DNA of 64,000 bases from an uncultured Clostridia bacterium (lineage in GTDB: Bacteria > Bacillota > Clostridia > Christensenellales > Aristaeellaceae): positions 1 through 64,000 of the forward strand of contig CAMOYA010000001.1 of the NCBI GenBank assembly GCA_946629635.1, read 5' to 3'. Below are positions 1 to 7,931 of this stretch, piece by piece. Below the pieces are notes generated by a model. The model had not been told where the DNA came from. It ran no database searches and worked only from the letters and a program-made list of their open reading frames with translations. Position numbers and translations under genes: made by a program. Every line of letters starts with the position of its first letter. Position 1 is the first letter of the stretch.

Positions 1-54
1 TAAGGCGAAGGTCTGCAAAACCTTTATTCTCCAGTTCGAATCTGGATGGCACCT
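1..54 (+). tRNA. tRNA-Cys (GCA), 5' part cut by window edge
   Basis: Anticodon arm AAGGT-CTGCAAA-ACCTT gives anticodon GCA; T-arm TCCAG-TTCGAAT-CTGGA; acceptor 3' strand TGGCACC plus discriminator T; CCA not encoded. Confidence 0.88.
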
Positions 55-60
55 CGCCTT

Positions 61-87
61 GAATCGCTGAGAAGCGATTCTTTTTTT
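61..87 (+). terminator. Intrinsic terminator after tRNA-Cys
   Basis: GAATCGCT-gaga-AGCGATTC followed by T7. Confidence 0.85.
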
Positions 88-106
88 ACATTTTTTTCAA
101 AAATAC

Positions 107-136
107 ATGTACAAATAAAAAACAGCATGATATAAT
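107..136 (+). promoter_or_regulatory. Putative sigma-A-type promoter for the zinc-ribbon gene
   Basis: TATAAT at 131-136; weak -35 TGTACA at 107-112, 18-bp spacer, in an AT-rich stretch. Confidence 0.55.
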
Positions 137-190
137 GATTGAGTAAGCCCAACCCCTGGTCGTTACTGCTGCGGTTCACTTCCTCCATGG

Positions 191-255
191 TTTGTTTATC
201 ATAACCATTGTCTGGAACGGGGCACGATTCATCACCAATGGTATGGGTAAACAAA
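191..255 (+). promoter_or_regulatory. Long 5'UTR hairpin upstream of the zinc-ribbon ORF
   Basis: TTTGTTTA (191-198) pairs with TAAACAAA (248-255); ATA/CCATTG (201-210) pairs with CAATGG/TAT (236-244). SD GAGGAGG follows at about 263. Confidence 0.7.
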
Positions 256-277
256 CATTTTTGAGGAGGTTTTTCCC

Positions 278-568
278 ATGTACGAAGACAAGACTCTGAC
301 CTGCCGTGACTGCGGCAACGAATTCGTTTTCTCTGCCAGCGAGCAGGAATTCTTCGCCCAGAAGGGTTTCCAGAATGAGCCCAGCCGCTGCCCGGCCTGC
401 CGTGCGGCCCGTCGTGCTCAGAATGGCAACGGAGGCGCTCCCCGCCAGATGTACACCGTGATCTGCGATGGCTGCGGCTGTGAGACCCAGGTGCCCTTCC
501 AGCCCCGTGGAGATCGTCCCGTGTACTGCCGCGAGTGCTTCGAAGCGCAGCGTCAGCCCCGTTATTGA
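278..568 (+). CDS. Small Cys-rich zinc-ribbon protein (zf-trcl-like)
   Basis: ATG with SD GAGGAGG; four CxxC-type knuckles (CRDC, CPAC, CDGC, CREC); 9 Cys in 96 aa. Confidence 0.9.
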   Translation: MYEDKTLTCRDCGNEFVFSASEQEFFAQKGFQNEPSRCPACRAARRAQNGNGGAPRQMYTVICDGCGCETQVPFQPRGDRPVYCRECFEAQRQPRY

Positions 569-581
569 TTTAAAACGGATC

Positions 582-609
582 AAAAAAACCGCCGCAGGGC
601 GGTTTTTTT
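582..609. terminator. Bidirectional intrinsic terminator
   Basis: AAAAAAACCGCCgcaGGGCGGTTTTTTT between convergent genes. Confidence 0.9.
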
Positions 610-619
610 GTGCGCTGTT

Positions 620-2278
620 TTACTCACACAGCTGACGGACAGAGGTTTCCAGCCCGTCCAGGATCTTTTCTGCGGACGCCTGATCCTCTCCGCGGGCAAA
701 CAGGTAGGCCTTGAGCTTGGGCTCCGTTCCGGAGGGCCGTACGATGAATTTCAGACCGCTGCGCAGGCGGAACTCGAGCACATCGCTCTTCGGAAGACCG
801 GTTTCATCCTTCAGATAATCGGTGCGGGATGCGGTTTCCCGATCAGCCGGCACGATCTGATCCAGCGGGCCGCGGAGCCTGGCCATGATGGAGTCCATCT
901 GCCTTGCACCGTTCTCACCCTCATATTCGAATGTCAGGAGCCGCTGGGCAAAGAAACCGAATTCGGTCCGCAGCTCATCGAGCCGATCCAGGAGTGTTTT
1001 GCCTTCGGATTTGAGCTGAGCGGCCAGATCGCACAGGAGGAGAGCGGCGTTGACTGCATCCTTGTCCCGGACATCGGTGCCTGAAAGATAGCCGTAGCTT
1101 TCCTCAAAGCCGAAAAGGAATGAATCCTTCCGCCCTTCCTTTTCCAGCAGACCGATCTGTTCGCCGATAAACTTGAATCCGGTCAGCACATTGCGCAGCT
1201 CGATATGATACTTTTCACAGATGGCGGCAGCCATGTCGGTGGAAACGATGGTCTTGACAACGACACGGTTTTCTTTTGCGGAATCGGGAAGGGAACGGCA
1301 AAGGTAATCCAGCATCAGGATACCCATATCGTTGCCGCTGATCAGCTCCACATGATCTCCCTTCCGCACGCCGGCCCCCATCCGGTCGCAGTCCGGATCC
1401 GTGGCGAAACAGAGATCCGCTCCCGTTTCCAGCGTCGTCCGGATGGCGAGCTGCATGGCTTCCCGGATCTCCGGGTTCGGGTAGGGACAGGTGGGGAAAT
1501 GCCCGTCCGGCAGCTCCTGCTCGGGAACCACGGTGACACGGATATTTCCCATCCGTTTCATGATTTCGCGGACCGGGATATTGCCCGTGCCGTTCAGCGG
1601 AGAATAGACCAGCCGGAGCGGCGTGTCACAGGGACGGACACGAAGCTTCCACACGGCCTGATAGTATGCTTCAATGACGTCATCGCTGATCCAGGAGATC
1701 ATGCCGGAAGAAAGGTATTCATCAAATTCCGGCAGGCGATCCACCAGGACAGGCTCCTGACTGATTTTGTCCAGAATGCGCTGCGCTGCGTCCAGCGTGA
1801 TCTGGCATCCGTCAGCCCCATATACCTTGTAGCCGTTGAATCTGGAAGGGTTATGGGAAGCCGTGATCATGATGCCGGCGGAAGATGCCAGATGACGGAC
1901 GGCGAAGGAAAGCATCGGCGTCGGCTGGAGCCGTGGGTAAAGATGAACGCGGATTCCCATGGAAGCCAGCACGGCGGCAGAAAGCCGGGCGAAATCCTCG
2001 CTGTGAATCCGGCTGTCAAAACTGATGGCGCAGGAAGGCGCGGGGAACGCTTCCAGCAGATATCTTCCAAGTCCCCGGGTCGCCTTGGCCACGGTGAACA
2101 GGTTCATCCGGTTGGTGCCGGCACCCAGCACGCCGCGAAGGCCGCCTGTGCCAAACGCCAGGTCACGCCAGAAGCTGTCGTTCATCTGCTCCGGGTTCAT
2201 GAGCCTCAGATCCTGCAGCAGTTCCTCCGGCATGGCGGGACAGGAAAGCCATGCCCGATGCATATCCTGGATACTCAA
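620..2278 (-). CDS. Phospho-sugar mutase (phosphoglucomutase/phosphomannomutase family)
   Basis: 552 aa; catalytic TASHNPSRFNGYK, metal loop DPDCDR, FGFEESYGYL, C-terminal RPSGTEPKLK. Confidence 0.95.
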   Translation of the reverse strand: MSIQDMHRAWLSCPAMPEELLQDLRLMNPEQMNDSFWRDLAFGTGGLRGVLGAGTNRMNLFTVAKATRGLGRYLLEAFPAPSCAISFDSRIHSEDFARLSAAVLASMGIRVHLYPRLQPTPMLSFAVRHLASSAGIMITASHNPSRFNGYKVYGADGCQITLDAAQRILDKISQEPVLVDRLPEFDEYLSSGMISWISDDVIEAYYQAVWKLRVRPCDTPLRLVYSPLNGTGNIPVREIMKRMGNIRVTVVPEQELPDGHFPTCPYPNPEIREAMQLAIRTTLETGADLCFATDPDCDRMGAGVRKGDHVELISGNDMGILMLDYLCRSLPDSAKENRVVVKTIVSTDMAAAICEKYHIELRNVLTGFKFIGEQIGLLEKEGRKDSFLFGFEESYGYLSGTDVRDKDAVNAALLLCDLAAQLKSEGKTLLDRLDELRTEFGFFAQRLLTFEYEGENGARQMDSIMARLRGPLDQIVPADRETASRTDYLKDETGLPKSDVLEFRLRSGLKFIVRPSGTEPKLKAYLFARGEDQASAEKILDGLETSVRQLCE

Positions 2279-2296
2279 AGTGATCTTCCTCCTTCA

Positions 2297-2322
2297 AAAA
2301 AAGCGCCCCGGAATCGGGCGCG
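2297..2322 (-). terminator. Intrinsic terminator between the 2336-2863 gene and the mutase
   Basis: Minus-strand GCGCCCGATTCCGGGGCGC followed by T7, which runs straight into the mutase SD. Confidence 0.75.
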
Positions 2323-2335
2323 CAGAATCAAATGA

Positions 2336-2863
2336 TTATATGGCACTTTGCTGCCCGGTCGAATAGGTGGGATTCTTCCGGAAGGGCTGAATCCGCTGCG
2401 GATCCCACTGAAAACCGTCCAGCGTCAGCCGTATGCCGATTTCAGCAAACAGATTGGCAACATCTTCAAACAGAACATACAGGTGACGGGAGAAAAAACC
2501 GCCCTCCGAACCGGCCGGCTCCACAAGCAGATCGTTGATCCCCCAGATGCGGACGGGATCATATCCGTCAAACGCGAAGGAGGAGGCATACGGCGTGATG
2601 CCCGCGGAACGCAGATCCACCGGACACGCGGGAAGCCAGCTGCCGGCGTTGTGCAGCAGACTGTAAAAACAGTGCAGCACGCGGGAAGGGCAGGAAAAAC
2701 AGAGCTCATCCATAAAGGCACCGGTGACATCATATGTGCTGAAGGAGAGAACTCCGTTTTCATATAGAATGATGCAGAAACCGCCATCCGGAGCGCGCCG
2801 GTCGTTCATCAGGGGGCGAAACTGATACTGAAATACCGGTTTACAATTATACCCGGCAATCAT
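2336..2863 (-). CDS. Hypothetical protein
   Basis: 175-aa ORF, own consensus promoter upstream and terminator downstream; no family recognised. Confidence 0.7.
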   Translation of the reverse strand: MIAGYNCKPVFQYQFRPLMNDRRAPDGGFCIILYENGVLSFSTYDVTGAFMDELCFSCPSRVLHCFYSLLHNAGSWLPACPVDLRSAGITPYASSFAFDGYDPVRIWGINDLLVEPAGSEGGFFSRHLYVLFEDVANLFAEIGIRLTLDGFQWDPQRIQPFRKNPTYSTGQQSAI

Positions 2864-2899
2864 GAAAATCCCCCCTGACAGTTTTCAAATTCAAACTCA

Positions 2900-2928
2900 A
2901 TAATAACTATATATCAGTTGACTGTCAA
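2900..2928 (-). promoter_or_regulatory. Sigma-A-type promoter for the 2336-2863 gene
   Basis: Minus strand TTGACA - 17 bp - TATTAT. Confidence 0.8.
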
Positions 2929-2951
2929 TGGGGATACACTACATCTTGTGG

Positions 2952-4103
2952 TCAAAATTGTGAACTTTTTGTAATAAATTGCATCAGCGCATCTCTGTTT
3001 TCGATGGGGGTGGTGGTGGGCCTTCCCAGATCGGACCTTGCGCCGCAGGCACAGCGGATCTCGAGCATCCGCGGTCCCGTCCCGGGCGTTTTTTTCCACT
3101 CATTCAGCGCTTCGGCAAGCGTATGCTCAGAATCAGCCTGCAGGACTTCGGTGTAGCCGGATGCGCATGCGAGCGCGCGGATGTTCAGTTTTCCGGAGCA
3201 GACCGGCATACCGCCCACGGTCTCATGGGCACCGTTATTGATCACGACATGATTGAAATTGGAAGGCCTCCGCCGGCCGATCAGCGGAAGGCTCCCCAGA
3301 TGCATCATCATGGCACCGTCACCGTCCAGACACCATACGGTTCGCTCCGGACATTCCTCGGCGATTCGCAGGGCGATCATGGAGGCATGCCCCATGGACC
3401 CGACGGTCAGGAAGTCCTGCTGATGGGAATGACCGGACTGTTCCCGAAGCTCAAAAATCTCGCGGGAAAGCTTTCCGGTCGTCGATACAATGACGTCTTT
3501 TTCGCCTGTAAAGGAGAGAAGAACTTCAGCCGCCTTTTCCCTTGAAAGCGAAAACCGGTTTGCATAAGACGGACTGCTGAGCGATTTCAGGGAGCCCTTC
3601 CGGGCAACGACTGCAACGCAGCGGCCGGCATCGAGGCAGGCTCTGAGCCTTTGGAAATCTGCCAGAAATGCTGCCTCCGTCGTTTCGGGGGAGAGCACTG
3701 CATACGGAATATCCATCAGCTCCAGCTGGCGAAGCGTAATCGCGCCCTGGGTGATGTGCTGCGGTTCGTCTTTCTGCCCGGGTTCTCCGCGCCAGCCGAT
3801 GACCAGCATCAGCGGAATCCCGTAAACCCCGGGATCCGTCAGCGATGCCAGCGGATTGATGGCGTTCCCCAGGCCGCTGTTCTGCATATAGCAGAGCGCG
3901 GGACGGCCAGTGGCGAGGTAATGTCCCGCACAAAGGGCGACAGCGCCTCCCTCGTTATGGGCGACGATATGCTCCTTTTGATCTGTCCCGTAGCGGGTGA
4001 AGAGTTCATTGCACAGACCGCTCAGATAGGAATCCGGAACGCCTGTAAAGAAATCAATTCCGGCCTCAAGACATGTATCCAGCAGAAATGATGCGAGCAT
4101 CAT
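2952..4103 (-). CDS. aepY: Phosphonopyruvate decarboxylase (TPP-dependent)
   Basis: 383 aa; GIDFFTGVPDSYLSGLCNEL, HNEGGAVALCAGHYLATGRPALCYMQNSGLGNAINPLASL, TPP-binding GDGAMMMHLGSL. Confidence 0.88.
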   Translation of the reverse strand: MMLASFLLDTCLEAGIDFFTGVPDSYLSGLCNELFTRYGTDQKEHIVAHNEGGAVALCAGHYLATGRPALCYMQNSGLGNAINPLASLTDPGVYGIPLMLVIGWRGEPGQKDEPQHITQGAITLRQLELMDIPYAVLSPETTEAAFLADFQRLRACLDAGRCVAVVARKGSLKSLSSPSYANRFSLSREKAAEVLLSFTGEKDVIVSTTGKLSREIFELREQSGHSHQQDFLTVGSMGHASMIALRIAEECPERTVWCLDGDGAMMMHLGSLPLIGRRRPSNFNHVVINNGAHETVGGMPVCSGKLNIRALACASGYTEVLQADSEHTLAEALNEWKKTPGTGPRMLEIRCACGARSDLGRPTTTPIENRDALMQFITKSSQF

Positions 4104-4121
4104 GCGCCTCCATCAACAGGA

Positions 4122-5264
4122 TTATTGAAATTCAAAGGGATAATCCACCAATGCGTATTCCAGATGCTTGCTGTTGTTTCGCAGAATCGTCAGAATCGAA
4201 TCCGTCTCCGATCCGACGGGAAATGGGGTCGGAATAAAATCATTCCGGTTTCGGGTGGATGAAATCCGGAAGGGGATAATCCGAAAATCCTTGTAGGAAA
4301 TGCTGCCCATCTTGATGCGATAACGGATCTGCAGCATGAACGCGGACATATCGGAAGGCTTGCTGTTCCCGGCAAAGCAGAAATTGCCCAGAGAATAGCA
4401 GATCAGTTTCCCGTTATACATTTCAATCGGCTGAATCCGATGGGGGTGATGGCCGACAATCAGATCGGCGCCGGCATCCACCGCCATCCGGCCGAGCCGG
4501 ATCTGGTTATCGGTGGTGATGTATCCCAGGGAAGGCTGCTCGCCGGTGGGCTCCCGGCCCCAGTGGAAGGAGACAATGACCAGCGGATAGTACTTCTTGG
4601 CTTCCTGAATATCATGCACCACTTTTTCCTCGAAGGTATCAAATCCGCCGAAGGGCTTTCCGTAGCGGTCGATACACAGATAGGAAAGCATCGCAATCCG
4701 GATGTCCTGAAACTCAAACACGCCGATCTCTTCGGAATTGGAATAGATCACGCCCGCTTCCCGCAGGGTGTTCTTCGTGTCCTCGTATCCTTCCTCGCCA
4801 TGATCCATGACATGATTGTTTTCCAGCGAAACGGCCTCGATGCTGTTGTCAGTGAGCAGGGAAACATAGGAAGGTGAAATACTGAACAGAAAGGAATTCC
4901 CTTTCTTGCTGTCCGGTACATACTTTGTATCGGTCAGCGTGCCTTCAAAATTGACCAGCGTCAGATCATCTGCGGCGAGGATATCCCGGACGTTCTGCAT
5001 GGTGAAATTGATATCTCCGTCGTGGGCATTGAGCTCGGGCGTAAAGATATCCTTCCGGTGATAATTATCCCCGCCGACCGTCAGATCTCCGGTGCAGGTG
5101 ATGGTCATGATGACGGCACCGTCATCGTCCAGCGTCAGCTTCGGACCGGATGCCTGGGGAACATATTCAATCAGATCCTCGATCTCCAGATCGTCATCCT
5201 CTGCAAACGCACAGGTACAAATCAAAAGGAAAAGAAGAAAAATGGAAAGGGTTCTGCGAAGCAT
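4122..5264 (-). CDS. CapA-family (poly-gamma-glutamate synthesis/metallophosphatase-like) secreted protein
   Basis: Signal peptide; TCTGDLTVGGD, NFEGTLTDT, SLENNHVMDHGEEGYEDT, HWGREPT, DLIVGHHPHRIQPIEMYNGKLICYSLGNFCF. Confidence 0.9.
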   Translation of the reverse strand: MLRRTLSIFLLFLLICTCAFAEDDDLEIEDLIEYVPQASGPKLTLDDDGAVIMTITCTGDLTVGGDNYHRKDIFTPELNAHDGDINFTMQNVRDILAADDLTLVNFEGTLTDTKYVPDSKKGNSFLFSISPSYVSLLTDNSIEAVSLENNHVMDHGEEGYEDTKNTLREAGVIYSNSEEIGVFEFQDIRIAMLSYLCIDRYGKPFGGFDTFEEKVVHDIQEAKKYYPLVIVSFHWGREPTGEQPSLGYITTDNQIRLGRMAVDAGADLIVGHHPHRIQPIEMYNGKLICYSLGNFCFAGNSKPSDMSAFMLQIRYRIKMGSISYKDFRIIPFRISSTRNRNDFIPTPFPVGSETDSILTILRNNSKHLEYALVDYPFEFQ

Positions 5265-5288
5265 GAAAGATCCTCCGATTATCAGTCA

Positions 5289-6470
5289 TCAGCGGCAGGA
5301 GGCGACGAAATCCGCCATTCGGTCGAGCGCGATATTCAGCTTATCGATCGCGGTTGCGTAGCAGCAGCGGATGTTGCCTTCGCCGCAGGGGCCGAAAGCC
5401 GTGCCCGGCACGGCTGCAATGCTTTTTTCCTTCAGAAGGCGGGAACAGAATTCCTCACTGGACAGCCCCGTTGAACGGATGGAAGGGAATACATAGAACG
5501 CGCCGAATGGCTCAAAACAGTGAAGCCCCATTTCCCGGAAGGCATGCACCATCAGCCTGCGGCGCCGGTCGTAGCTGTCCCGCATCCGGGAGACTTCTTC
5601 ATAATTGTTTTCACGGCCGGAGCGCAGGGCGGCCGCTGCAGCCACCTGCCCCTGACGCGGTGCACACATAATACTGTACTGGTGAATTTTGTTCATGATG
5701 CCGATGATCTCCGCCGCACCGCAGGCGTATCCCACACGCCAGCCGGTCATGGCGAAGGACTTGCTGAAGCCGTTGATGGTCAGCGTTCTGTCATACATGT
5801 CCGGAATGGAAGCAAAAGAGACATGCGTGCGCCCGTCATACATCAGCTCCGAATAGATTTCATCCGAGATTACAAACAGATCATGCCGCCGGACGACATC
5901 CGCAACCGCTTCCAGATCCGATTTTTCCATAATTCCGCCGGTCGGATTGTTCGGATAGGGAAGGATCAGCAGTTTGGTTCTGGGCGTAATGACTTTTTCC
6001 AGATTTTCGGCCTTCAGACGGAACTCATCCTTTTCCAGGGTTTCAACGCCGATGGGCGTTCCTCCGGCGAAAATAACGCCGGGCGAATAGGAAACATAAC
6101 TGGGCTCCGGAACCAGCACCTCATCACCGGGGGAAAGCATGGCGCGCAGCGCCAGATCAATCGCTTCGGACGCGCCGATGGTGACCAGAATCTGCGTATT
6201 CGGGTCATATGAAATGTGATATCGCCCGGAAAGATAGATGGAAATCTCCTGGCGCAGCTCCAGCAGGCCGCGGTTGGCGGTATACTGCGTTTCTCCGTCC
6301 AGAATCGAATCCACCGCCACGGACCGGATGGAGTAAGGCGTTTTGAAATCCGGCTCGCCGACGCCCAGGGAGATGGTATCCTTCATGTTGGCAGCCAGGT
6401 CGAAGAAACGGCGGATTCCGCTGGGCGGAACAGCCGCAATTCTTTCGTTCAGAAACCGGTCATAATTCAC
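5289..6470 (-). CDS. Pyridoxal-phosphate aminotransferase class I/II
   Basis: GVGEPDFKTP, PYPNNPTGGIM, SDEIYSELMYDG, NGFSKSFAMTGWRVGY (PLP lysine). Confidence 0.95.
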   Translation of the reverse strand: MNYDRFLNERIAAVPPSGIRRFFDLAANMKDTISLGVGEPDFKTPYSIRSVAVDSILDGETQYTANRGLLELRQEISIYLSGRYHISYDPNTQILVTIGASEAIDLALRAMLSPGDEVLVPEPSYVSYSPGVIFAGGTPIGVETLEKDEFRLKAENLEKVITPRTKLLILPYPNNPTGGIMEKSDLEAVADVVRRHDLFVISDEIYSELMYDGRTHVSFASIPDMYDRTLTINGFSKSFAMTGWRVGYACGAAEIIGIMNKIHQYSIMCAPRQGQVAAAAALRSGRENNYEEVSRMRDSYDRRRRLMVHAFREMGLHCFEPFGAFYVFPSIRSTGLSSEEFCSRLLKEKSIAAVPGTAFGPCGEGNIRCCYATAIDKLNIALDRMADFVASCR

Positions 6471-6967
6471 GGTGAGATCACCAGCCTGTGATCAGATTCG
6501 CCCGAATCGAAAATGACGCCTTCTTCCTTATAACGTTTGAGAACGAAGCTGGTGGAGGTCCCAGTGACATTCTCCAGCGGAGAAAGCTTTCCGGATACGA
6601 AGCCGGCCAGTTCCTTCAGCGTCCTGGCTTCAACCAGCACGAGCAGGTCATAGGATCCGGACATCAGAAAAACGCTCTTGACTTCGTCAAAGCAGTAAAT
6701 TCTCCGGGCGATTGCATCAAATCCCATATCCCGCTGCGGGGTGACGCGGACTTCGATAATGGCCTCCACCCGTTCCCGGTCTGTCAGATCCCAGTTGATC
6801 ATCGGCGCGTAGCGCAGAATGACCCGGCGCTTTTCGAGATCGTCAATCGTTGCAGCAACCTCTTCCATGGTTGCGCCGGTCATGGCGGACAGCTTTTCAA
6901 GCGGAAGGCGGCAGTCTTCCTTCAGCAGATCCAGCAGGGAAGTTTCCAGCTTTGTCATGAACAACAC
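6467..6967 (-). CDS. Lrp/AsnC-family transcriptional regulator
   Basis: N-terminal HTH, C-terminal RAM/AsnC ligand domain; 4-bp overlap with the aminotransferase. Confidence 0.9.
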   Translation of the reverse strand: MLFMTKLETSLLDLLKEDCRLPLEKLSAMTGATMEEVAATIDDLEKRRVILRYAPMINWDLTDRERVEAIIEVRVTPQRDMGFDAIARRIYCFDEVKSVFLMSGSYDLLVLVEARTLKELAGFVSGKLSPLENVTGTSTSFVLKRYKEEGVIFDSGESDHRLVISP

Positions 6968-7024
6968 TTCCTCCGTATATATAATCCTTTATATTTTACA
7001 TCATAAAGAGCCGGGTGACAATAA

Positions 7025-7054
7025 AAATCCGTTGAGCGATGAAACTCAACGGAT
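7025..7054 (-). terminator. Intrinsic terminator after tRNA-Pro
   Basis: AATCCGTTGAG-tttcatcg-CTCAACGGATTTTTA read on the minus strand. Confidence 0.85.
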
Positions 7055-7058
7055 TATG

Positions 7059-7132
7059 TCTGGGTGAGAAGATTCGAACTTCCGGCCTCTTGAACCCCAT
7101 TCAAGCACGCTACCAAACTGCGCCACACCCAG
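7059..7132 (-). tRNA. tRNA-Pro (GGG)
   Basis: Minus strand CTGGGTG...CACCCAG acceptor; anticodon arm CTTGA-ATGGGGT-TCAAG; T-arm GGAAG-TTCGAAT-CTTCT; CCA not encoded. Confidence 0.93.
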
Positions 7133-7163
7133 ATATCATCAGGTGCTCCTGACAACAAAAGGT

Positions 7164-7192
7164 ATAATATCACAACTGACCATCAATGTCAA
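7164..7192 (-). promoter_or_regulatory. Sigma-A-type promoter of tRNA-Pro
   Basis: Minus strand TTGACA - 17 bp - TATTAT. Confidence 0.85.
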
Positions 7193-7237
7193 ATGGAATT
7201 TTTGACAGTTTGATTCTTCCGACGGTCATCCGAAATG

Positions 7238-7573
7238 TCAGGGAGAGCCTTCCGGGGAAAGGTCGGACGGGGACAGCACCTGAATCTCCGCTTCCAGGGC
7301 GGCAATATCTTCCTTCAGTTCAGCAGATCTTTCCTGTGATTCCTGCAATGTCAGCTCCATGTCCCGCAGCTGTTCCGTCGCCGCTTTCAGCTCCTCCTGC
7401 ATGCTTTCCTTCAGGGAGGCGGTTTCCTTCCAGGATGCCATGGAATCCGCAAGTTCGCGATTGACGGCATTCAGCTCCTGCCGGAGTGCGGAATACCGAA
7501 GGATCAGGAAACAGGCAGTGATCAGGGCCAGGCAGCAGACGACGGACAGAACCCAAATGATGCGCTTATTCAT
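7238..7573 (-). CDS. Small single-pass membrane protein with coiled coil (unknown)
   Basis: One N-terminal TM (IIWVLSVVCCLALITACFLIL) then an extended heptad-rich helix; overlaps the upstream gene. Confidence 0.8.
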   Translation of the reverse strand: MNKRIIWVLSVVCCLALITACFLILRYSALRQELNAVNRELADSMASWKETASLKESMQEELKAATEQLRDMELTLQESQERSAELKEDIAALEAEIQVLSPSDLSPEGSP

Positions 7574-7931
7574 GATGATCCTCCAGCGGTGAAGTCAGAG
7601 AACCGTCCGTTGAGGCCAGCGCTTCCTTCTGTTTGCGAAGCTCCTTCCGGCGGGCTTTCAGCTCAGCGATCTCCGCCTCCGCCCGGGCGGCCTGCGGAGC
7701 GAGTTCCTCCATGCGCTCCCTTACGGAAGGAAGTTCGGCCTGCACCTGGGCATATTCGGCCTCCTGCTTTCTTTCCCTTCCCTGACTGGTTTCGAGGGAG
7801 AGATGTGCATCGGTGATGGAGAAGCGGATGGAGGCGTATGAAGGGATATACCAGGCCAGGAAAGCCGCAAAAAGGAAGAGCACGATAGGAAAAACGCAGA
7901 AAGGCCAGCGGGGACGAACGGATGAATTCAT
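7566..7931 (-). CDS. Small single-pass membrane protein with coiled coil (unknown)
   Basis: One TM (FCVFPIVLFLFAAFLAWYI) then coiled coil; ATG overlaps the lipase stop (TGATG). Confidence 0.8.
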   Translation of the reverse strand: MNSSVRPRWPFCVFPIVLFLFAAFLAWYIPSYASIRFSITDAHLSLETSQGRERKQEAEYAQVQAELPSVRERMEELAPQAARAEAEIAELKARRKELRKQKEALASTDGSLTSPLEDHHE

